A stretch of 64,000 nucleotides of DNA from Osedax symbiont Rs1 (GCA_000416275.1 ASZJ01000147.1:1-64000); one strand, 5' to 3'; shown: positions 15,469-25,812, counted from the stretch's first letter. Translations and numbers: made by a program. The notes: generated by a model from the sequence alone, not told the origin.

Positions 15469-15873
15469 GTGTCTAAAAAATCACAAAGCCTTAAGCAAGA
15501 GCGGCAACAGCAATTGAGTTACTTTGGTAAAACTTTAGTTAGGCGCTGCGCCGCACACTGTGAATTATGTGCTGCAGGTTCTGTTTCGCTAAAAATTTAT
15601 GAAATTGAGCCGGTGCCTAAAGAACCGAAAATTGAACATTGTTTGATGATTTGCCAGCAGTGCGAGCAGAATTTGGCGAGCCCTAAACATATGCAAGTCG
15701 ATCACTGGCGCTGTTTAATAACAACTATCTGGAGTGAAGTAAGTGCGGCGAAAATAACCGCGATTGTGCTGCTCAATTATTTGGCAGCCAAGCATGCCTG
15801 GGCACAAGAATACTTAGAGCAAGCGTATTTAGAGGATGAAGAGCAAGCGTGGGTTGATGAGTGGCGGTTATAG
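15469..15873 (+). CDS. PhnA-like zinc-ribbon protein
   Basis: A 134-residue protein with a zinc ribbon of two Cys pairs, HCELC (about residues 30-34) and ICQQC (about 60-64), followed by an acidic helical C-terminus ending WVDEWRL. The layout resembles the N-terminal zinc-ribbon domain of PhnA/YjdM-family proteins, whose role is not established and which are not phosphonate hydrolases in general. The start is GTG at 15469, with GAG about 9 bp upstream. A family-2 element lies 46 bp before it. It is convergent with typA, with a bidirectional terminator in between. Confidence 0.6.
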   Translation: MSKKSQSLKQERQQQLSYFGKTLVRRCAAHCELCAAGSVSLKIYEIEPVPKEPKIEHCLMICQQCEQNLASPKHMQVDHWRCLITTIWSEVSAAKITAIVLLNYLAAKHAWAQEYLEQAYLEDEEQAWVDEWRL

Positions 15874-16032
15874 CCAATGGTATGATTGCTCTTAGTTATC
15901 CACTCTACAGAGGTTTTTGACTTGTTCAGGCGTTCCTTAGAGTGCTCGAATCTGCATTAATTCTTAAATAAATATTGATTAAGTTGGCCAGTTTTACAGG
16001 TTTAGTATTGAGTTTCTAAATGCTAGCCAATA

Positions 16033-16070
16033 AAAAAGTGATGAGAGCAGAGCTGTCATCACTTTTTTTT
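16033..16070. terminator. Bidirectional rho-independent terminator
   Basis: A strong hairpin with arms AAAGTGATGA and TCATCACTTT is flanked by A-runs on the left and T-runs on the right. Read on the minus strand it follows the typA stop codon by about 20 bp and ends in a T-run; read on the plus strand it ends transcripts from the PhnA-like gene. Confidence 0.85.
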
Positions 16071-16088
16071 AATCGAGATTAAAGTCGA

Positions 16089-17921
16089 TTAGCTTTTGCC
16101 TTTGCCCTGGCGCGAGTAGCGCTTGCGCTCGTTCTCAGTCAATCGCTTTTTACGTAGGCGGATGTGGTTCGGAGTTACTTCCACTAGCTCATCATCTTCG
16201 ATGAAATCTAACGCCTGTTCAAGAGTAAACTTGATCGCCGGTGTCAGTTGAATGTTTTCATCGGTACCTGATGCACGAACGTTAGTTAGCTGCTTACCTT
16301 TAATTGGGTTTACCGCTAAGTCGTTAGTGCGCGAGTGAATACCGAGTAGCATTCCCTCGTAAACTTCGATGTTTGGAGTGGCAAATAAACGTCCACGCTC
16401 CTGCAGGCTCCAAAGAGAGAAGCCCAGTGCTTTACCAGTGACCATTGAAACAAGTACGCCGTTTTTGCGGTAAATTACTTCGCCTTGTTTAATCGGTCCA
16501 TAGTGATCAAAAACCGAGGTCATGATACCTGTACCAGAGGTCATGGTTAAGAATTTACTACGGAAGCCAATCAAACCACGAGATGGCATGATAAAGGTTA
16601 AGCGAATCCGTTCGCCATCGACTTCCATGTTGGTCATGTCGCCTTTGCGAGTGCTTAACTCTTCGATTATCGCACCTTGATGGGCATTTTCGACATCAAT
16701 CACCACTTCTTCGAACGGCTCTTGAATTACTCCGTCAATTTCACGCTGGATAACTTCAGGGCGAGAAACACCTAGCTCAAACCCTTCGCGGCGCATGGTT
16801 TCAATCAGTACTGACAGATGTAATTCACCACGTCCTGAAACGATAAACTTCTCAGGTGAATCGCCTTGTCTAACACGTAGTGCTACGTTGTGAATAAGCT
16901 CGCGCTCTAGACGCTCTTTTATATTACGACTAGTAACAAATTTACCATCTTGGCCGGCAAATGGTGAGTTGTTGACCATGAACGTCATCGATACAGTAGG
17001 CTCGTCAATACTAAGCGGAGTTAGAGCTTCTACAGCCTCTGGGGAGCATAGAGTATCGGAGATAAATAATTCTTCAATACCTGAAATACAGATGATATCT
17101 CCGGCATGCGCAATTTCTAAATCAATACGTTCCAGACCCATATGGCCCTGAATTTTTTGGATCTTACCGGTACGTTCTTTGCCGTCAGCCCCGATTATGG
17201 TGACTCTTTGATTGATTTTGACCGAGCCGCGCTGGATGCGACCTACACCGATAACCCCGACATAGCTGTTGTAATCAAGTGCCGAAATTTGCATTTGGAA
17301 CGGACCATCTGAATCAACCTTTGGCGATTCTACATGCTCGATAATAGCTTCAAATAACGGTGTCATATCATCGGCTAGGTTTTCGTGTTCTAAACCAGCG
17401 ACCCCATTTAGTGCAGAGGCGTAAACAATGGGAAATTCAAGCTGCTTATCGGTAGCACCTAAGCTATCAAACAGATCAAAAACCAGGTCGACAGCATTGT
17501 CAGGATTCGCGCCTGGACGGTCAACTTTGTTAACGACTACAATGGGATTTAGACCTTGCTCAAACGCTTTTTTAGTGACAAAACGTGTTTGTGGCATCGG
17601 TCCGTCAACGGCATCAACTAATAGTAATACGCAATCTACCATTGATAGTACGCGTTCTACTTCGCCACCAAAGTCGGCGTGGCCAGGAGTGTCAACGATG
17701 TTTATATGGTAGCCATTCCACTCAATTGCAGTGTTTTTAGCAAGGATGGTAATACCGCGCTCACGCTCTTGATCGTTAGAATCCATCACTCTTTCTTCAT
17801 CAGCATTGCGACGATCTAACGTACCAGATTGCTCCAGTAATTTATCAACCAAAGTAGTTTTTCCGTGGTCGACGTGAGCAATAATTGCAATATTGCGTAA
17901 TTTATTAAGATCTTTAGCCAT
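16089..17921 (-). CDS. typA: Translational GTPase TypA/BipA
   Basis: A ribosome-associated GTPase of 610 residues, the normal length. The GTP site is at the N-terminus: G1 AHVDHGKTT, the switch region with [13 protein letters not shown], and NKVDR. These are followed by the beta-barrel domain II, EF-G-like domains III and V, and the BipA-specific C-terminal domain with [19 protein letters not shown]. BipA helps 50S assembly and adaptation to low temperature and stress. The gene is divergent from glnA, the same neighbourhood as in E. coli, and a strong hairpin terminator follows its stop. Confidence 0.97.
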   Translation of the reverse strand: MAKDLNKLRNIAIIAHVDHGKTTLVDKLLEQSGTLDRRNADEERVMDSNDQERERGITILAKNTAIEWNGYHINIVDTPGHADFGGEVERVLSMVDCVLLLVDAVDGPMPQTRFVTKKAFEQGLNPIVVVNKVDRPGANPDNAVDLVFDLFDSLGATDKQLEFPIVYASALNGVAGLEHENLADDMTPLFEAIIEHVESPKVDSDGPFQMQISALDYNSYVGVIGVGRIQRGSVKINQRVTIIGADGKERTGKIQKIQGHMGLERIDLEIAHAGDIICISGIEELFISDTLCSPEAVEALTPLSIDEPTVSMTFMVNNSPFAGQDGKFVTSRNIKERLERELIHNVALRVRQGDSPEKFIVSGRGELHLSVLIETMRREGFELGVSRPEVIQREIDGVIQEPFEEVVIDVENAHQGAIIEELSTRKGDMTNMEVDGERIRLTFIMPSRGLIGFRSKFLTMTSGTGIMTSVFDHYGPIKQGEVIYRKNGVLVSMVTGKALGFSLWSLQERGRLFATPNIEVYEGMLLGIHSRTNDLAVNPIKGKQLTNVRASGTDENIQLTPAIKFTLEQALDFIEDDELVEVTPNHIRLRKKRLTENERKRYSRQGKGKS

Positions 17922-18314
17922 TATTTCTATTTAGCCTATAGTTTTTAATTTGATTCTCGTCAGTATCGTGCTGATACCAATCAAGAATTAATGCAGCTTC
18001 ATTGCCGCTGTATGTATTAACCTGCGCCGTTTTACATCCTAAACATAAAGAGCTGAGCCTTAAACACAAACCTAAAGTACCTCATCTACCTATACTAGTA
18101 GCTAGGTAAACTCTGCTTTCAGCGTTTGCTTTTTAGTTCATTCAGGCGAAAAATGTGAGGTATTATACATATTCGTACCCAATTATGTGGGATTTTTGTT
18201 CGCTATCTCTAAATAATTTGCAGTCTATAAATACTTGCCGCTCAATAATTGCGGCCGCTCATTAGTATAAGGCTCACTAATTAGAGTCAGTTTGGTTGAA
18301 ACGCTGCTTTCTTT

Positions 18315-18359
18315 GCACTAAAATAGTGCGTTGCTGTGGTTGGTGCTATACATTGGTGC
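18315..18359. promoter_or_regulatory. NtrC-binding region upstream of glnA
   Basis: A 15-bp palindrome GCACTAAAATAGTGC at 18315-18329 fits the NtrC operator pattern (GCAC-N7-GTGC). Two further TTGGTGC half-sites follow at 18340-18346 and 18353-18359. The palindrome centre lies about 90 bp upstream of the sigma-54 -24 element, a normal enhancer distance. The identical palindrome recurs upstream of ntrB. Confidence 0.82.
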
Positions 18360-18411
18360 TTAAAATGAGGACAGATTGCTGATGTCGGCTGGTTTCTGCA
18401 CTCTTATTTGT

Positions 18412-18426
18412 TGGCACACCAATTGC
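18412..18426 (+). promoter_or_regulatory. Sigma-54 promoter of glnA
   Basis: TGGCAC-ACCAA-TTGC matches the -24/-12 consensus TGGCAC-N5-TTGC exactly, including spacing. Transcription should begin near 18437, leaving a leader of about 70 nt before the glnA ATG. Together with the NtrC sites upstream this marks nitrogen-limited activation. Confidence 0.9.
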
Positions 18427-18505
18427 TTTGATAACTACAGTTAATTTAATGTTTGTTACTATAAAATACGTACTTTTAGTAACTTAAGTCTGATGGAGAC
18501 GTGTA

Positions 18506-19909
18506 ATGTCTAAAACAATGAGTTTGATCGAAGAAAATGACGTAAAGTGGGTTGATTTACGTTTTACTGACTTTAAAGGTAAAGAGCATCACATTACGGT
18601 TCCTGTTTCAGACATGGGCGATGAGTTTTTTGAAGAAGGTAAGATGTTTGATGGGTCTTCTATCGAAGGCTGGAAAGGCATTCAAGATTCAGACATGATT
18701 CTTATGCCAGATGATTCCGCCACAGTTCTAGATCCTTTTACCGAAGAGGCTACGATTATTGTTCGCTGTGATATTGTTGAGCCAGCGACCGGTCAAGGTT
18801 ACGACCGTGATCCTCGTTCAGTAGGTCGCCGTGCAGAAGAGTACTTAAAGTCTACAGGTATAGCCGACTCTGCACTGTTCGGTCCAGAGCCTGAATTCTT
18901 TGTTTTTGACGAAGTTCACTTCCAAGCTGATATGAGTGGCTGCAGCTATTCTATCACTTCTGAAGAAGCGGCTTGGTCTTCTAACCGCAAATATGAAAAT
19001 GGTAATACCGGTCACCGCCCAAGAGTCAAAGGCGGTTACTTCCCAGTACCCCCAGTTGATTCACTGCATGATATTCGCGGTCAGATGTGTAATGCGATGG
19101 AGGCAATGGGTCTATATATTGAAGTTCATCACCACGAAGTCGGTACTGCGGGCCAGTGTGAAATTGGCGTTGGCGCTAACAGCTTAGTATCGAAAGCCGA
19201 TGAAGTACAAGTGCTTAAGTACTGTGTACACAACGTGGCTCACGCTTTTGGTAAGACTGCTACGTTCATGCCTAAGCCGGTTGTTGGTGATAATGGTTCT
19301 GGTATGCATGTTCACCAGTCGCTTTCTAAAGACGGTGTTAATATCTTTGCTGGTGATGCGTATGCCGGCATGAGTGAAACTGCACTTTTCTATATTGGTG
19401 GTATCATTAAGCATGCTAAAGCACTGAATGCTATCTGTAATCCGACAACTAACTCTTACAAGCGTCTGGTTGCAGGTTTTGAAGCGCCGGTAATGTTGGC
19501 TTACTCGGCACGCAATCGCTCCGCCTCTATCCGTATTCCCTATGTGACTAGCCCTAAAGCCCGTCGTATTGAAGCGCGTTTCCCCGACCCAGCAGCTAAC
19601 CCGTACTTGTGTTTCGCATCTTTGATGATGGCTGGCCTCGATGGGATTCAGAACAAAATCCATCCGGGAGAATCTGCAGATAAGGATCTATATGACCTAC
19701 CTGCTGAAGAAGCGGCAGAAATACCAGTAGTAGCCAGCTCGTTAGATGAAGCGTTGGAAGCTCTGCGCAACGATCGCGAATTCTTGACTAAAGGCGGCGT
19801 GTTCTCCGATGAAATGCTAGATGCATACATAGCGATTAAGCAGGATGAAGTTGATCGTATCAACATGACAACTCACCCAGTTGAGTTTGACATGTACTAT
19901 TCAGTGTAA
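18506..19909 (+). CDS. glnA: Glutamine synthetase, type I
   Basis: Forms glutamine from glutamate, ammonia and ATP as a cytoplasmic dodecamer. The 467-residue protein has the beta-grasp N-domain ([13 protein letters not shown]), [10 protein letters not shown], the metal site [25 protein letters not shown], the ATP loop [18 protein letters not shown], the glutamate loop [11 protein letters not shown], and the adenylylation site DLYDLP (Tyr near 397). It is therefore a GSI-beta enzyme under GlnE control. GGAG lies about 8 bp before the ATG. Expression is expected from the sigma-54 promoter at 18412 with NtrC. A terminator follows, so ntrBC depend on their own promoter or on read-through. Confidence 0.98.
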   Translation: MSKTMSLIEENDVKWVDLRFTDFKGKEHHITVPVSDMGDEFFEEGKMFDGSSIEGWKGIQDSDMILMPDDSATVLDPFTEEATIIVRCDIVEPATGQGYDRDPRSVGRRAEEYLKSTGIADSALFGPEPEFFVFDEVHFQADMSGCSYSITSEEAAWSSNRKYENGNTGHRPRVKGGYFPVPPVDSLHDIRGQMCNAMEAMGLYIEVHHHEVGTAGQCEIGVGANSLVSKADEVQVLKYCVHNVAHAFGKTATFMPKPVVGDNGSGMHVHQSLSKDGVNIFAGDAYAGMSETALFYIGGIIKHAKALNAICNPTTNSYKRLVAGFEAPVMLAYSARNRSASIRIPYVTSPKARRIEARFPDPAANPYLCFASLMMAGLDGIQNKIHPGESADKDLYDLPAEEAAEIPVVASSLDEALEALRNDREFLTKGGVFSDEMLDAYIAIKQDEVDRINMTTHPVEFDMYYSV

Positions 19910-19951
19910 CTTTTTCATTGTAGGTACCATCTATACAGATGGCGCCTCTTT

Positions 19952-19983
19952 AAAGCCCTCGTTATTAATGGGGGCTTTTTTTT
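19952..19983 (+). terminator. glnA rho-independent terminator
   Basis: Stem AAAGCCC against GGGGCTTT with a loop of about 12 nt, followed by a run of eight T. It lies 43 bp after the glnA stop codon and separates glnA from ntrBC. Confidence 0.88.
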
Positions 19984-20067
19984 GTGTTTTTAATGCCATT
20001 TACTCTTGCTCTCACGCTATTGCGTCGAATAGTAACTGAGATGAGGATTGCAAGTTAAGCTTGGAAT

Positions 20068-20082
20068 GCACTAAAATAGTGC
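20068..20082. promoter_or_regulatory. NtrC operator upstream of ntrB
   Basis: GCACTAAAATAGTGC, identical base for base to the palindrome upstream of glnA. It is centred about 125 bp upstream of the -24 element at 20201. Its right half continues directly into the heptamer array. Confidence 0.82.
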
Positions 20083-20123
20083 ATAGTGCATAGTGCATAG
20101 TGCATAGTGCATAGTGCATAGTG
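20076..20123. repeat. Heptamer array ATAGTGC, about 6.9 copies
   Basis: Seven head-to-tail copies of ATAGTGC (the last lacking its final base), without mismatch. The first copy is the right half of the NtrC palindrome at 20068-20082, so the array is a direct expansion of an operator half-site. Each copy keeps TAGTGC, but none of the added copies has the opposite GCACTA arm. Confidence 0.92.
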
Positions 20124-20200
20124 TTAGCTGCGGCTATTATATTTTTCAGCTAGCTGCGTTACTGCCCTTAAAATGACTGTCGTTACAGTGTTTTAAAGCT

Positions 20201-20215
20201 TGGTATACAAATTGC
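20201..20215 (+). promoter_or_regulatory. Sigma-54 promoter of ntrBC
   Basis: TGGTAT-ACAAA-TTGC agrees with the degenerate sigma-54 consensus TGGYAY-N5-TTGC with correct spacing. The predicted start near 20226 lies about 120 bp before ntrB. It is weaker than the glnA promoter in its -24 element. Confidence 0.72.
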
Positions 20216-20343
20216 GCCTAATACACAGCAGAGTGAAAAAGTAGTGAAAGCTGCTCTCTCGTTAATAAATACTGCGCTCAGCTACCAAACTTAAACCCGG
20301 CTATATTTTCCAGACATTAATCCTTTAATTACAGGTGTTAATA

Positions 20344-21417
20344 TTGACTATGTCTAAGGTTGAAGATTTTTTTTCTATCATTAGTAATCTCACCACTAGC
20401 GTGGTCGTTTTAGACGATACGCTGTGCGCAGCTTATATGAATAGTTCTGCGGAAGTGTTGATCGGGGTGAGTGCTGAAAGGCTGGCGCCACAGCCAATTT
20501 ACGCGTGGCTAATTCTCAATGAAAATGAACGGACACTGTTGAGTAAAGCCCTTTTGGAAGGCCATCCTTACACGATTCGTGAGGCGTCAATTAGAACCAT
20601 AAAAGGCCAAGAGTTAATCATCGATTATAGTGTCTCGCCTATCCAATTATCTGATCAGTCTTACCTGTTGTTGGAAATTCAAGGGCGTGATCGTCTGTTG
20701 CGCATTGAAAAAGAAGAAGAGCTGATTGGGCGGCACGCCACCACTAGAAATTTAGTCCGGGGGATGGCTCATGAAATTAAAAATCCGTTGGCGGGTATTC
20801 GTGGCGCCGCTCAGCTATTGGAGCGCCAATTAGCAGATCCGAGCCTGCAGGAGTATACCCAAGTTATCATTGATGAAGCCGACAGGCTCGGGGATCTTGT
20901 AGACAAACTGTTGGGGCCGAGGGTGTCGCCAAAACTCAGCGAGCTGAATGTGCATAGTATTTTAGAGAGAGTGTACAGGTTAGGCGTTGCGGAAGTTGCC
21001 GGAAAAATTGAGTTAATTCGCGACTATGATCCCAGTATTCCCGATATTAGAGGGGATCGGAGTCAGCTGATCCAAGCAGTCTTAAATTTACTGCGCAATG
21101 CGGTGCAATCGCTGACCGAGCGCCCGGTTGATCAACCTAAAATTCAGATTCGGACCCGCACTAAAAGACAGGTCACGATCGGTACCGTTAAGCACAAATT
21201 AGTCTGTTTGATTGAGATTATCGACAATGGCCAAGGTGTTGCTGAGGATCTAAAAAATAGCATGTTTTTCCCGATGATTAGTGGTCGAGCAGATGGCAGC
21301 GGTCTAGGTTTGTCAATTTCACAATCTATTATCAACCAGCATGCCGGGCTAATTGAATGTCAAAGTGAGCCGGGCAGTACCGTGTTTTCTCTGTGGTTGC
21401 CTATATCAAACTATTGA
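20344..21417 (+). CDS. glnL: Nitrogen sensor kinase NtrB
   Basis: The two-component kinase/phosphatase that works with PII to set NtrC phosphorylation. It has no membrane segment. An N-terminal PAS domain (about residues 5-115) is followed by the H-box GMAHEIKNPLAGIRGAAQ (His near 143), the N-box LNLLRNAVQS, G1 IIDNGQG and G2 GSGLGLSIS. Length, about 357 aa, is standard. The start is uncertain: AGGTG at 20333-20337 fits TTG 20344 best (6 bp), while ATG 20350 is the alternative. It is followed after 88 bp by ntrC. Confidence 0.95.
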   Translation: MTMSKVEDFFSIISNLTTSVVVLDDTLCAAYMNSSAEVLIGVSAERLAPQPIYAWLILNENERTLLSKALLEGHPYTIREASIRTIKGQELIIDYSVSPIQLSDQSYLLLEIQGRDRLLRIEKEEELIGRHATTRNLVRGMAHEIKNPLAGIRGAAQLLERQLADPSLQEYTQVIIDEADRLGDLVDKLLGPRVSPKLSELNVHSILERVYRLGVAEVAGKIELIRDYDPSIPDIRGDRSQLIQAVLNLLRNAVQSLTERPVDQPKIQIRTRTKRQVTIGTVKHKLVCLIEIIDNGQGVAEDLKNSMFFPMISGRADGSGLGLSISQSIINQHAGLIECQSEPGSTVFSLWLPISNY

Positions 21418-21505
21418 AGCGCTGCGTTAAAGCGGCGCTGTGAGCATTGTCGGAGATAAAATATATGTCGAATAAAACCAGTGAAAATAACAAAGGGAGC
21501 GTTGC

Positions 21506-22918
21506 ATGAGTAAAGAATCGACGGTTTGGATAGTTGATGACGATACCTCAATTCGCTGGGTGTTAGAAAAATCATTAACTACGACGCAGTTAACCACCCG
21601 ATCATTCGCCAGTGCCGATTTACTGATTGAGCAGTTAAAAAGGCAGCAGCCAGATGTGATTGTCAGTGATATTCGCATGCCTGGTACAGATGGGTTGCAG
21701 CTACTTGAATATTTACAGCAGCGCTTTCCGAAAATACCGACCGTTATTATGACCGCTCATTCGGACTTAGATAGTGCGGTCGCCTCATATCAAGGGGGGG
21801 CTTTTGAATATTTGCCGAAACCTTTTGATATTGATGATGCGGTGTCGATTGTCGATAGAGCGATTGCCTTTTCCTCGGAGCTAGCCGCGGAAAAGCTAAT
21901 CGAACCTGATATGCAAAGCACTGAAATAATTGGTGAATCACCAGCTATGCAAGAAGTGTTTCGCGCTATCGGGCGCCTGGCAAAATCTAATATTACGGTG
22001 TTGATCAACGGCGCATCAGGTACCGGAAAAGAGCTGGTCGCGCACGCTTTGCATCATCACAGCCCGCGGAATAAGTGTCAATTTATTCCCTTAAACATGG
22101 CGGCTATCCCCAAGGATCTGATTGAATCTGAACTTTTTGGCCATGAAAAAGGCGCTTTTACCGGCGCCAATAGCGCTCGACGCGGTCGCTTTGAGCAAGC
22201 TGATGGGGGGACTTTATTCTTAGATGAGATCGGTGATATGCCCGCTGAGGCGCAAACTCGATTATTGCGAGTGTTGGCCGATGGCGAATTTTATCGTGTC
22301 GGCGGTTATACCTCGGTAAAAGTCGACGTGCGGATAATTACCGCCACTCACCAAAATTTAGAAGAGCTAGTGGCAGAGGGGCGGTTTAGGGAGGATTTGT
22401 TTCATCGATTAAATGTGATCCGTGTGCACTTGCCGAGCTTGTCAGCGAGGCGAGAAGATATCATCAAACTGGCCAATCATTTATTACATCGTGCGGCTAA
22501 AGAGCTCGAAGTTGAAACTAAAATACTCTCTGTTGAGGCCGAACACTTTTTTTGCTCGCTGCCGTGGCCCGGTAATGTCCGACAGCTGGATAACACTTGT
22601 CGCTGGTTGACGGTGATGTGCGCTGGGCGTGAAATTCTAGTCCAAGACATGCCGCCTGAACTTAAGTTAGAGCACAGTGATAGGGTGCTGGAGGATGCTG
22701 TCGGTACGGGTAGTTGGCAGCAATTATTGGATACTTGGGTGGGTGATCAGCTGAATATGGGTCAAGAAAACATACTCGAGAGTGCATTGCCAAGTTTTGA
22801 ACGGGTGCTGATTAATGCCGCTCTTAGTCATAGCCAAGGTCGTAAACAAGAAGCGGCTAAGTTATTGGGATGGGGGAGAAATACCTTAACCCGCAAGCTT
22901 AAAGAGCTAAAAATTTAG
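21506..22918 (+). CDS. glnG: Nitrogen response regulator NtrC
   Basis: Sigma-54-dependent activator of nitrogen-limitation genes, including the flanking glnA and ntrB promoters. The 470-residue protein has a receiver domain (acidic DDD near 11-13, phosphorylated Asp55 in VSDIRMPG), an AAA+ domain (Walker A GASGTGKE, sigma-54 loop GAFTGA, Walker [14 protein letters not shown], arginine-finger region [11 protein letters not shown]), and a C-terminal Fis-type helix-turn-helix ([21 protein letters not shown]). GGGAGC precedes the ATG. It probably forms one transcript with ntrB. Confidence 0.97.
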   Translation: MSKESTVWIVDDDTSIRWVLEKSLTTTQLTTRSFASADLLIEQLKRQQPDVIVSDIRMPGTDGLQLLEYLQQRFPKIPTVIMTAHSDLDSAVASYQGGAFEYLPKPFDIDDAVSIVDRAIAFSSELAAEKLIEPDMQSTEIIGESPAMQEVFRAIGRLAKSNITVLINGASGTGKELVAHALHHHSPRNKCQFIPLNMAAIPKDLIESELFGHEKGAFTGANSARRGRFEQADGGTLFLDEIGDMPAEAQTRLLRVLADGEFYRVGGYTSVKVDVRIITATHQNLEELVAEGRFREDLFHRLNVIRVHLPSLSARREDIIKLANHLLHRAAKELEVETKILSVEAEHFFCSLPWPGNVRQLDNTCRWLTVMCAGREILVQDMPPELKLEHSDRVLEDAVGTGSWQQLLDTWVGDQLNMGQENILESALPSFERVLINAALSHSQGRKQEAAKLLGWGRNTLTRKLKELKI

Positions 22919-22968
22919 CCGCTGCCAGATGCTCAAATATCAGTGTTGCTCTGATTGATTAAGTAACC

Positions 22969-23847
22969 TTAGCTGGAGAAATGTTTACGCAAGTATTCGA
23001 TCAGCTGCTGACTCACGGTGCCGTTGGCACTGCTTCTTTTTTTAATGATAGAGATAGTAGAGGCCGGTGGTGAGCTAAACTCCTTTACTTTTAGTTCGGT
23101 TAAATCTCGGCCAAACAACGGTTGTTCAACGATGTTCTTCGGGATGATCGCCCACCCTCCGCCCTGCGTGACTAAAGGTAAAATGTAATAATAGCTATCT
23201 AAATACCAGCAGTTAGCAGAAATCGGGCGATTGTAGGCGACGCCTTGTTTATTGCAACTTACATACTGTCGATACTGCTGTAAATCTAACACACTGACTT
23301 CCTCTAACGCGGTCAGAGGGTGATCTTTAGCGACCACTAATTGATAATTTAAATGGCCTATTTCAATAGCGTATAAGGCTTCATCAACCGGATCGTGCTG
23401 TACCAACAAGCCTAAATCCGCCTGCCCATTGCTGACATAATCAACGATATCCCCTTGCGTACCATTAATTAAAGTGAGCGTGAAATAGGGGAAAAAGTGT
23501 TCGATTTCTTGCAGTGCTTTATCCAGAGCTGTCTCCGGAAAGGCCTCGTCCATCGCCAGGGTGATTGCCGTTTCGCTGGCGCTGGCCAAAGTGTTTATCT
23601 GGGCTTGCAAGTGCTGGCCCTGCTGTAGCAGTTTCAAAGCCTGCGGGTATAGGCAGCGGCCTTTTTCCGTCAGTATTGGGTAGCGTTGCCCTCGGTCAAA
23701 TAGCTCAAAACCTATGTCTGTTTCTAAATTGGCAATCGCTGTGCTGACTCCCGATTGAGCGCGATTAAGCTTGCGGGCGGCGGAGGAGAAAGAGCCCTGT
23801 TGTACGGTGCTAATAAAAGCTTGTAATTGATCTAAATTCCAGCGCAT
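22969..23847 (-). CDS. LysR family transcriptional regulator
   Basis: A 292-residue protein with the LysR N-terminal winged helix (LQAFISTVQQGSFSSAARKLNRAQSGVSTAI across residues 8-38) and a two-lobe ligand-binding domain. The 97-bp divergent gap to the MATE transporter gene suggests that it controls that gene and itself, possibly in response to a transported compound. The inducer is unknown. Length and domain order are normal for the family. Confidence 0.93.
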   Translation of the reverse strand: MRWNLDQLQAFISTVQQGSFSSAARKLNRAQSGVSTAIANLETDIGFELFDRGQRYPILTEKGRCLYPQALKLLQQGQHLQAQINTLASASETAITLAMDEAFPETALDKALQEIEHFFPYFTLTLINGTQGDIVDYVSNGQADLGLLVQHDPVDEALYAIEIGHLNYQLVVAKDHPLTALEEVSVLDLQQYRQYVSCNKQGVAYNRPISANCWYLDSYYYILPLVTQGGGWAIIPKNIVEQPLFGRDLTELKVKEFSSPPASTISIIKKRSSANGTVSQQLIEYLRKHFSS

Positions 23848-23944
23848 TACGTTTATCCATCTGAATTTCGTATGGTATCTAATTTTATCTATCTAAACTT
23901 AAACTATAGCATGCTTTTTGTGACTTTTAGAGCCTGAAGGTGAT

Positions 23945-25372
23945 TTGGCACCGGCTGATTCATCGAGGCTAGTTGAGGTAAGTGTGATAGATATTAATGG
24001 TAGCAATGCCCAGCAGCATACTGAGCTGGAGACGCAGCCCAGTGTCTTAAAATTGTTCGTGAAAAATATTTTTGCTGCGATGGTTGCGGTGGTAGTCAGC
24101 GGGGTGTACGTGATAACGGACGGTATGTTCGTTGGACAATATGTCGGTAAAGAGGGATTGGCGGCGGTGGGTATCGCCTATCCCATTTACATGCTGCTAC
24201 CCGCATTTGGCTTGATGCTCGGTATCGGTGGCGGCGCATTAATGTCGATGCACCGAGGGGCTGGGCAGCTGGGGTTAAGCAGGCAGGCGTGTATAGCGAG
24301 TTTGCAGTTGATCTTACTCGCCAGTTTATTCTGCTGGATTTTTCTGGGACTGTTCTCCCCTTGGTTGCTCAGTGTGCAGAGTGCGCCATGGCCGTTGATT
24401 GTCATGGCGCAAGAATATTTAGATGTGTTTCAATACGGAGCCGTCAGCGCGATAGGAGCGGGGACGTTAACTTTATTAATCCGCAACGACGGCAGTCCTA
24501 ATATAGCGATGTTTATTATGATTTTCGGCGCGCTGTTAAACATCGCCCTAAATTATTATTTCTTGGCTATCTTAGATTTTGAAATAGCGGGGGCGGCCTA
24601 CGCGACAGTAATCTCGATGAGTTCGGTCTGTGTTGTCAGCGGCATGTATTTTTTATCCGCTAGCGCCAAAATCAATTTAAGTACTGGTTTGTGCGCTTTT
24701 AACTACAAAATGTGTCTAACTATTCTACTGACCGGCAGCTCGGTGTTCGCGATGTATCTGTACAGTGGGTTCGTGATAGCGGTGCACAATAAGCTATTTG
24801 CCAGCTATGGAAACAGCAGTAGTTTAAGTGCCTTCGCCATAGTCGGTTATCTGATGAGCATATACTACATGTTGGCTGAGGGGATTGGCGATGGGGTGCA
24901 GCCTTTACTCAGTTATTTTCACGGTCAGAAAAGAGCCGATAAAAATCGACAATTAATGCAGCTCTCAGTGTCGGTGGTCCTGTTGCTAGGGGTATTTAGC
25001 TACGGCTTGGTAAACCTAGTACCGAGCTTCTTTATTCACTTATTTAACAGCGATCCAGAAGTGGCGATAAAAGCCACCACTGGACTGAAATATCACTTAG
25101 CTGCACTGTATTTAGATGGTGTGATAGTAATGGCTACTGTCTATTTTATGGCGTCTGGGCGCGGTTTATTGGCGCTGTTAATCTCGATAGTGAACATGGT
25201 TATTCAATTACCTTTTTTATATCTGCTGCCGCTATATTTTGGAGAATTTGCTATTTGGCTGGCGCTGCCGATCTCCAATGTAGTGATGTTTATCTGGATA
25301 GCGCCGATGTTATGGCGCGATATACAAACACGGAGTGCGCACAGCTCCATTTCGACAACGGTAGTCGGCTGA
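23945..25372 (+). CDS. MATE family efflux transporter
   Basis: An inner-membrane antiporter of up to 475 residues with about twelve hydrophobic segments in two related halves. MATE features include DGMFVGQYVGKEGLAAVGIAYP in the first half and ADKNRQLMQLSVSVV in the second. It has a hydrophilic N-terminal stretch of about 30 residues before the first helix. The start is uncertain: TTG 23945 opens the frame with AAGGTG close by, and GTG 23984 with GAGG upstream is an alternative. Members export drugs or metabolites against sodium or protons. Pairing with the divergent LysR gene suggests inducible export. Confidence 0.88.
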   Translation: MAPADSSRLVEVSVIDINGSNAQQHTELETQPSVLKLFVKNIFAAMVAVVVSGVYVITDGMFVGQYVGKEGLAAVGIAYPIYMLLPAFGLMLGIGGGALMSMHRGAGQLGLSRQACIASLQLILLASLFCWIFLGLFSPWLLSVQSAPWPLIVMAQEYLDVFQYGAVSAIGAGTLTLLIRNDGSPNIAMFIMIFGALLNIALNYYFLAILDFEIAGAAYATVISMSSVCVVSGMYFLSASAKINLSTGLCAFNYKMCLTILLTGSSVFAMYLYSGFVIAVHNKLFASYGNSSSLSAFAIVGYLMSIYYMLAEGIGDGVQPLLSYFHGQKRADKNRQLMQLSVSVVLLLGVFSYGLVNLVPSFFIHLFNSDPEVAIKATTGLKYHLAALYLDGVIVMATVYFMASGRGLLALLISIVNMVIQLPFLYLLPLYFGEFAIWLALPISNVVMFIWIAPMLWRDIQTRSAHSSISTTVVG

Positions 25373-25522
25373 AAATTTAAACTTTAGCTCTAGGTTGACA
25401 GTCACTTGATATCGATCGAGCACCTGCCCACGTGCCGCTAATTTTAGATAATAAGCCGGATTTTTAGAGAAATTAAATTCACTGCTAATCCTAGTTTGAT
25501 ATAATCAGCGCTATATAACCTA

Positions 25523-25682
25523 CCTGAATCAGTGACTTCACTGCATTACATAGCGCAAGCTCTTGATTTTACAGCGGTTAGAAAAATAGCCACTGAACCT
25601 ATGGGTGCAGTTAATATTTTTCAATTCCACTGTAAAACCAATATCTTACACTCTGTATCCACTTTGAAGTCACGGATTCAGG
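25523..25682 (+). mobile_element. Family-1 MITE-like element (copy C)
   Basis: A 160-bp element with ends CCTGAATCAGTGACTTCA and TGAAGTCACGGATTCAGG. The flanking 5-mers ACCTA (25518-25522) and ATCTA (25683-25687) match at 4 of 5, consistent with an aged duplication. It lies 130 bp upstream of trmL. An open frame that starts inside it and runs to 25813 reflects the element sequence and is not accepted as a gene. Confidence 0.88.
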
Positions 25683-25812
25683 ATCTAATAAGAGATTTCA
25701 TGGTAGTGCAACGCAAATTTTGGCTTTGCTTTTCTTCGTTTTTATTAGTTTCGCTAAAAATTGTGGGTGCAGTAATCAAATCTAAAGCAGCGCGTGTTGT
25801 AGGATCTAATTA

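Noticed and set aside
15269-15517. Plus-strand frame of 82 codons
   Set aside because: It mostly covers the family-2 element and overlaps the better PhnA-like frame.
20076-20123. CRISPR-like array
   Set aside because: The 7-bp units are directly adjacent without spacers and no cas genes exist; it is a microsatellite.
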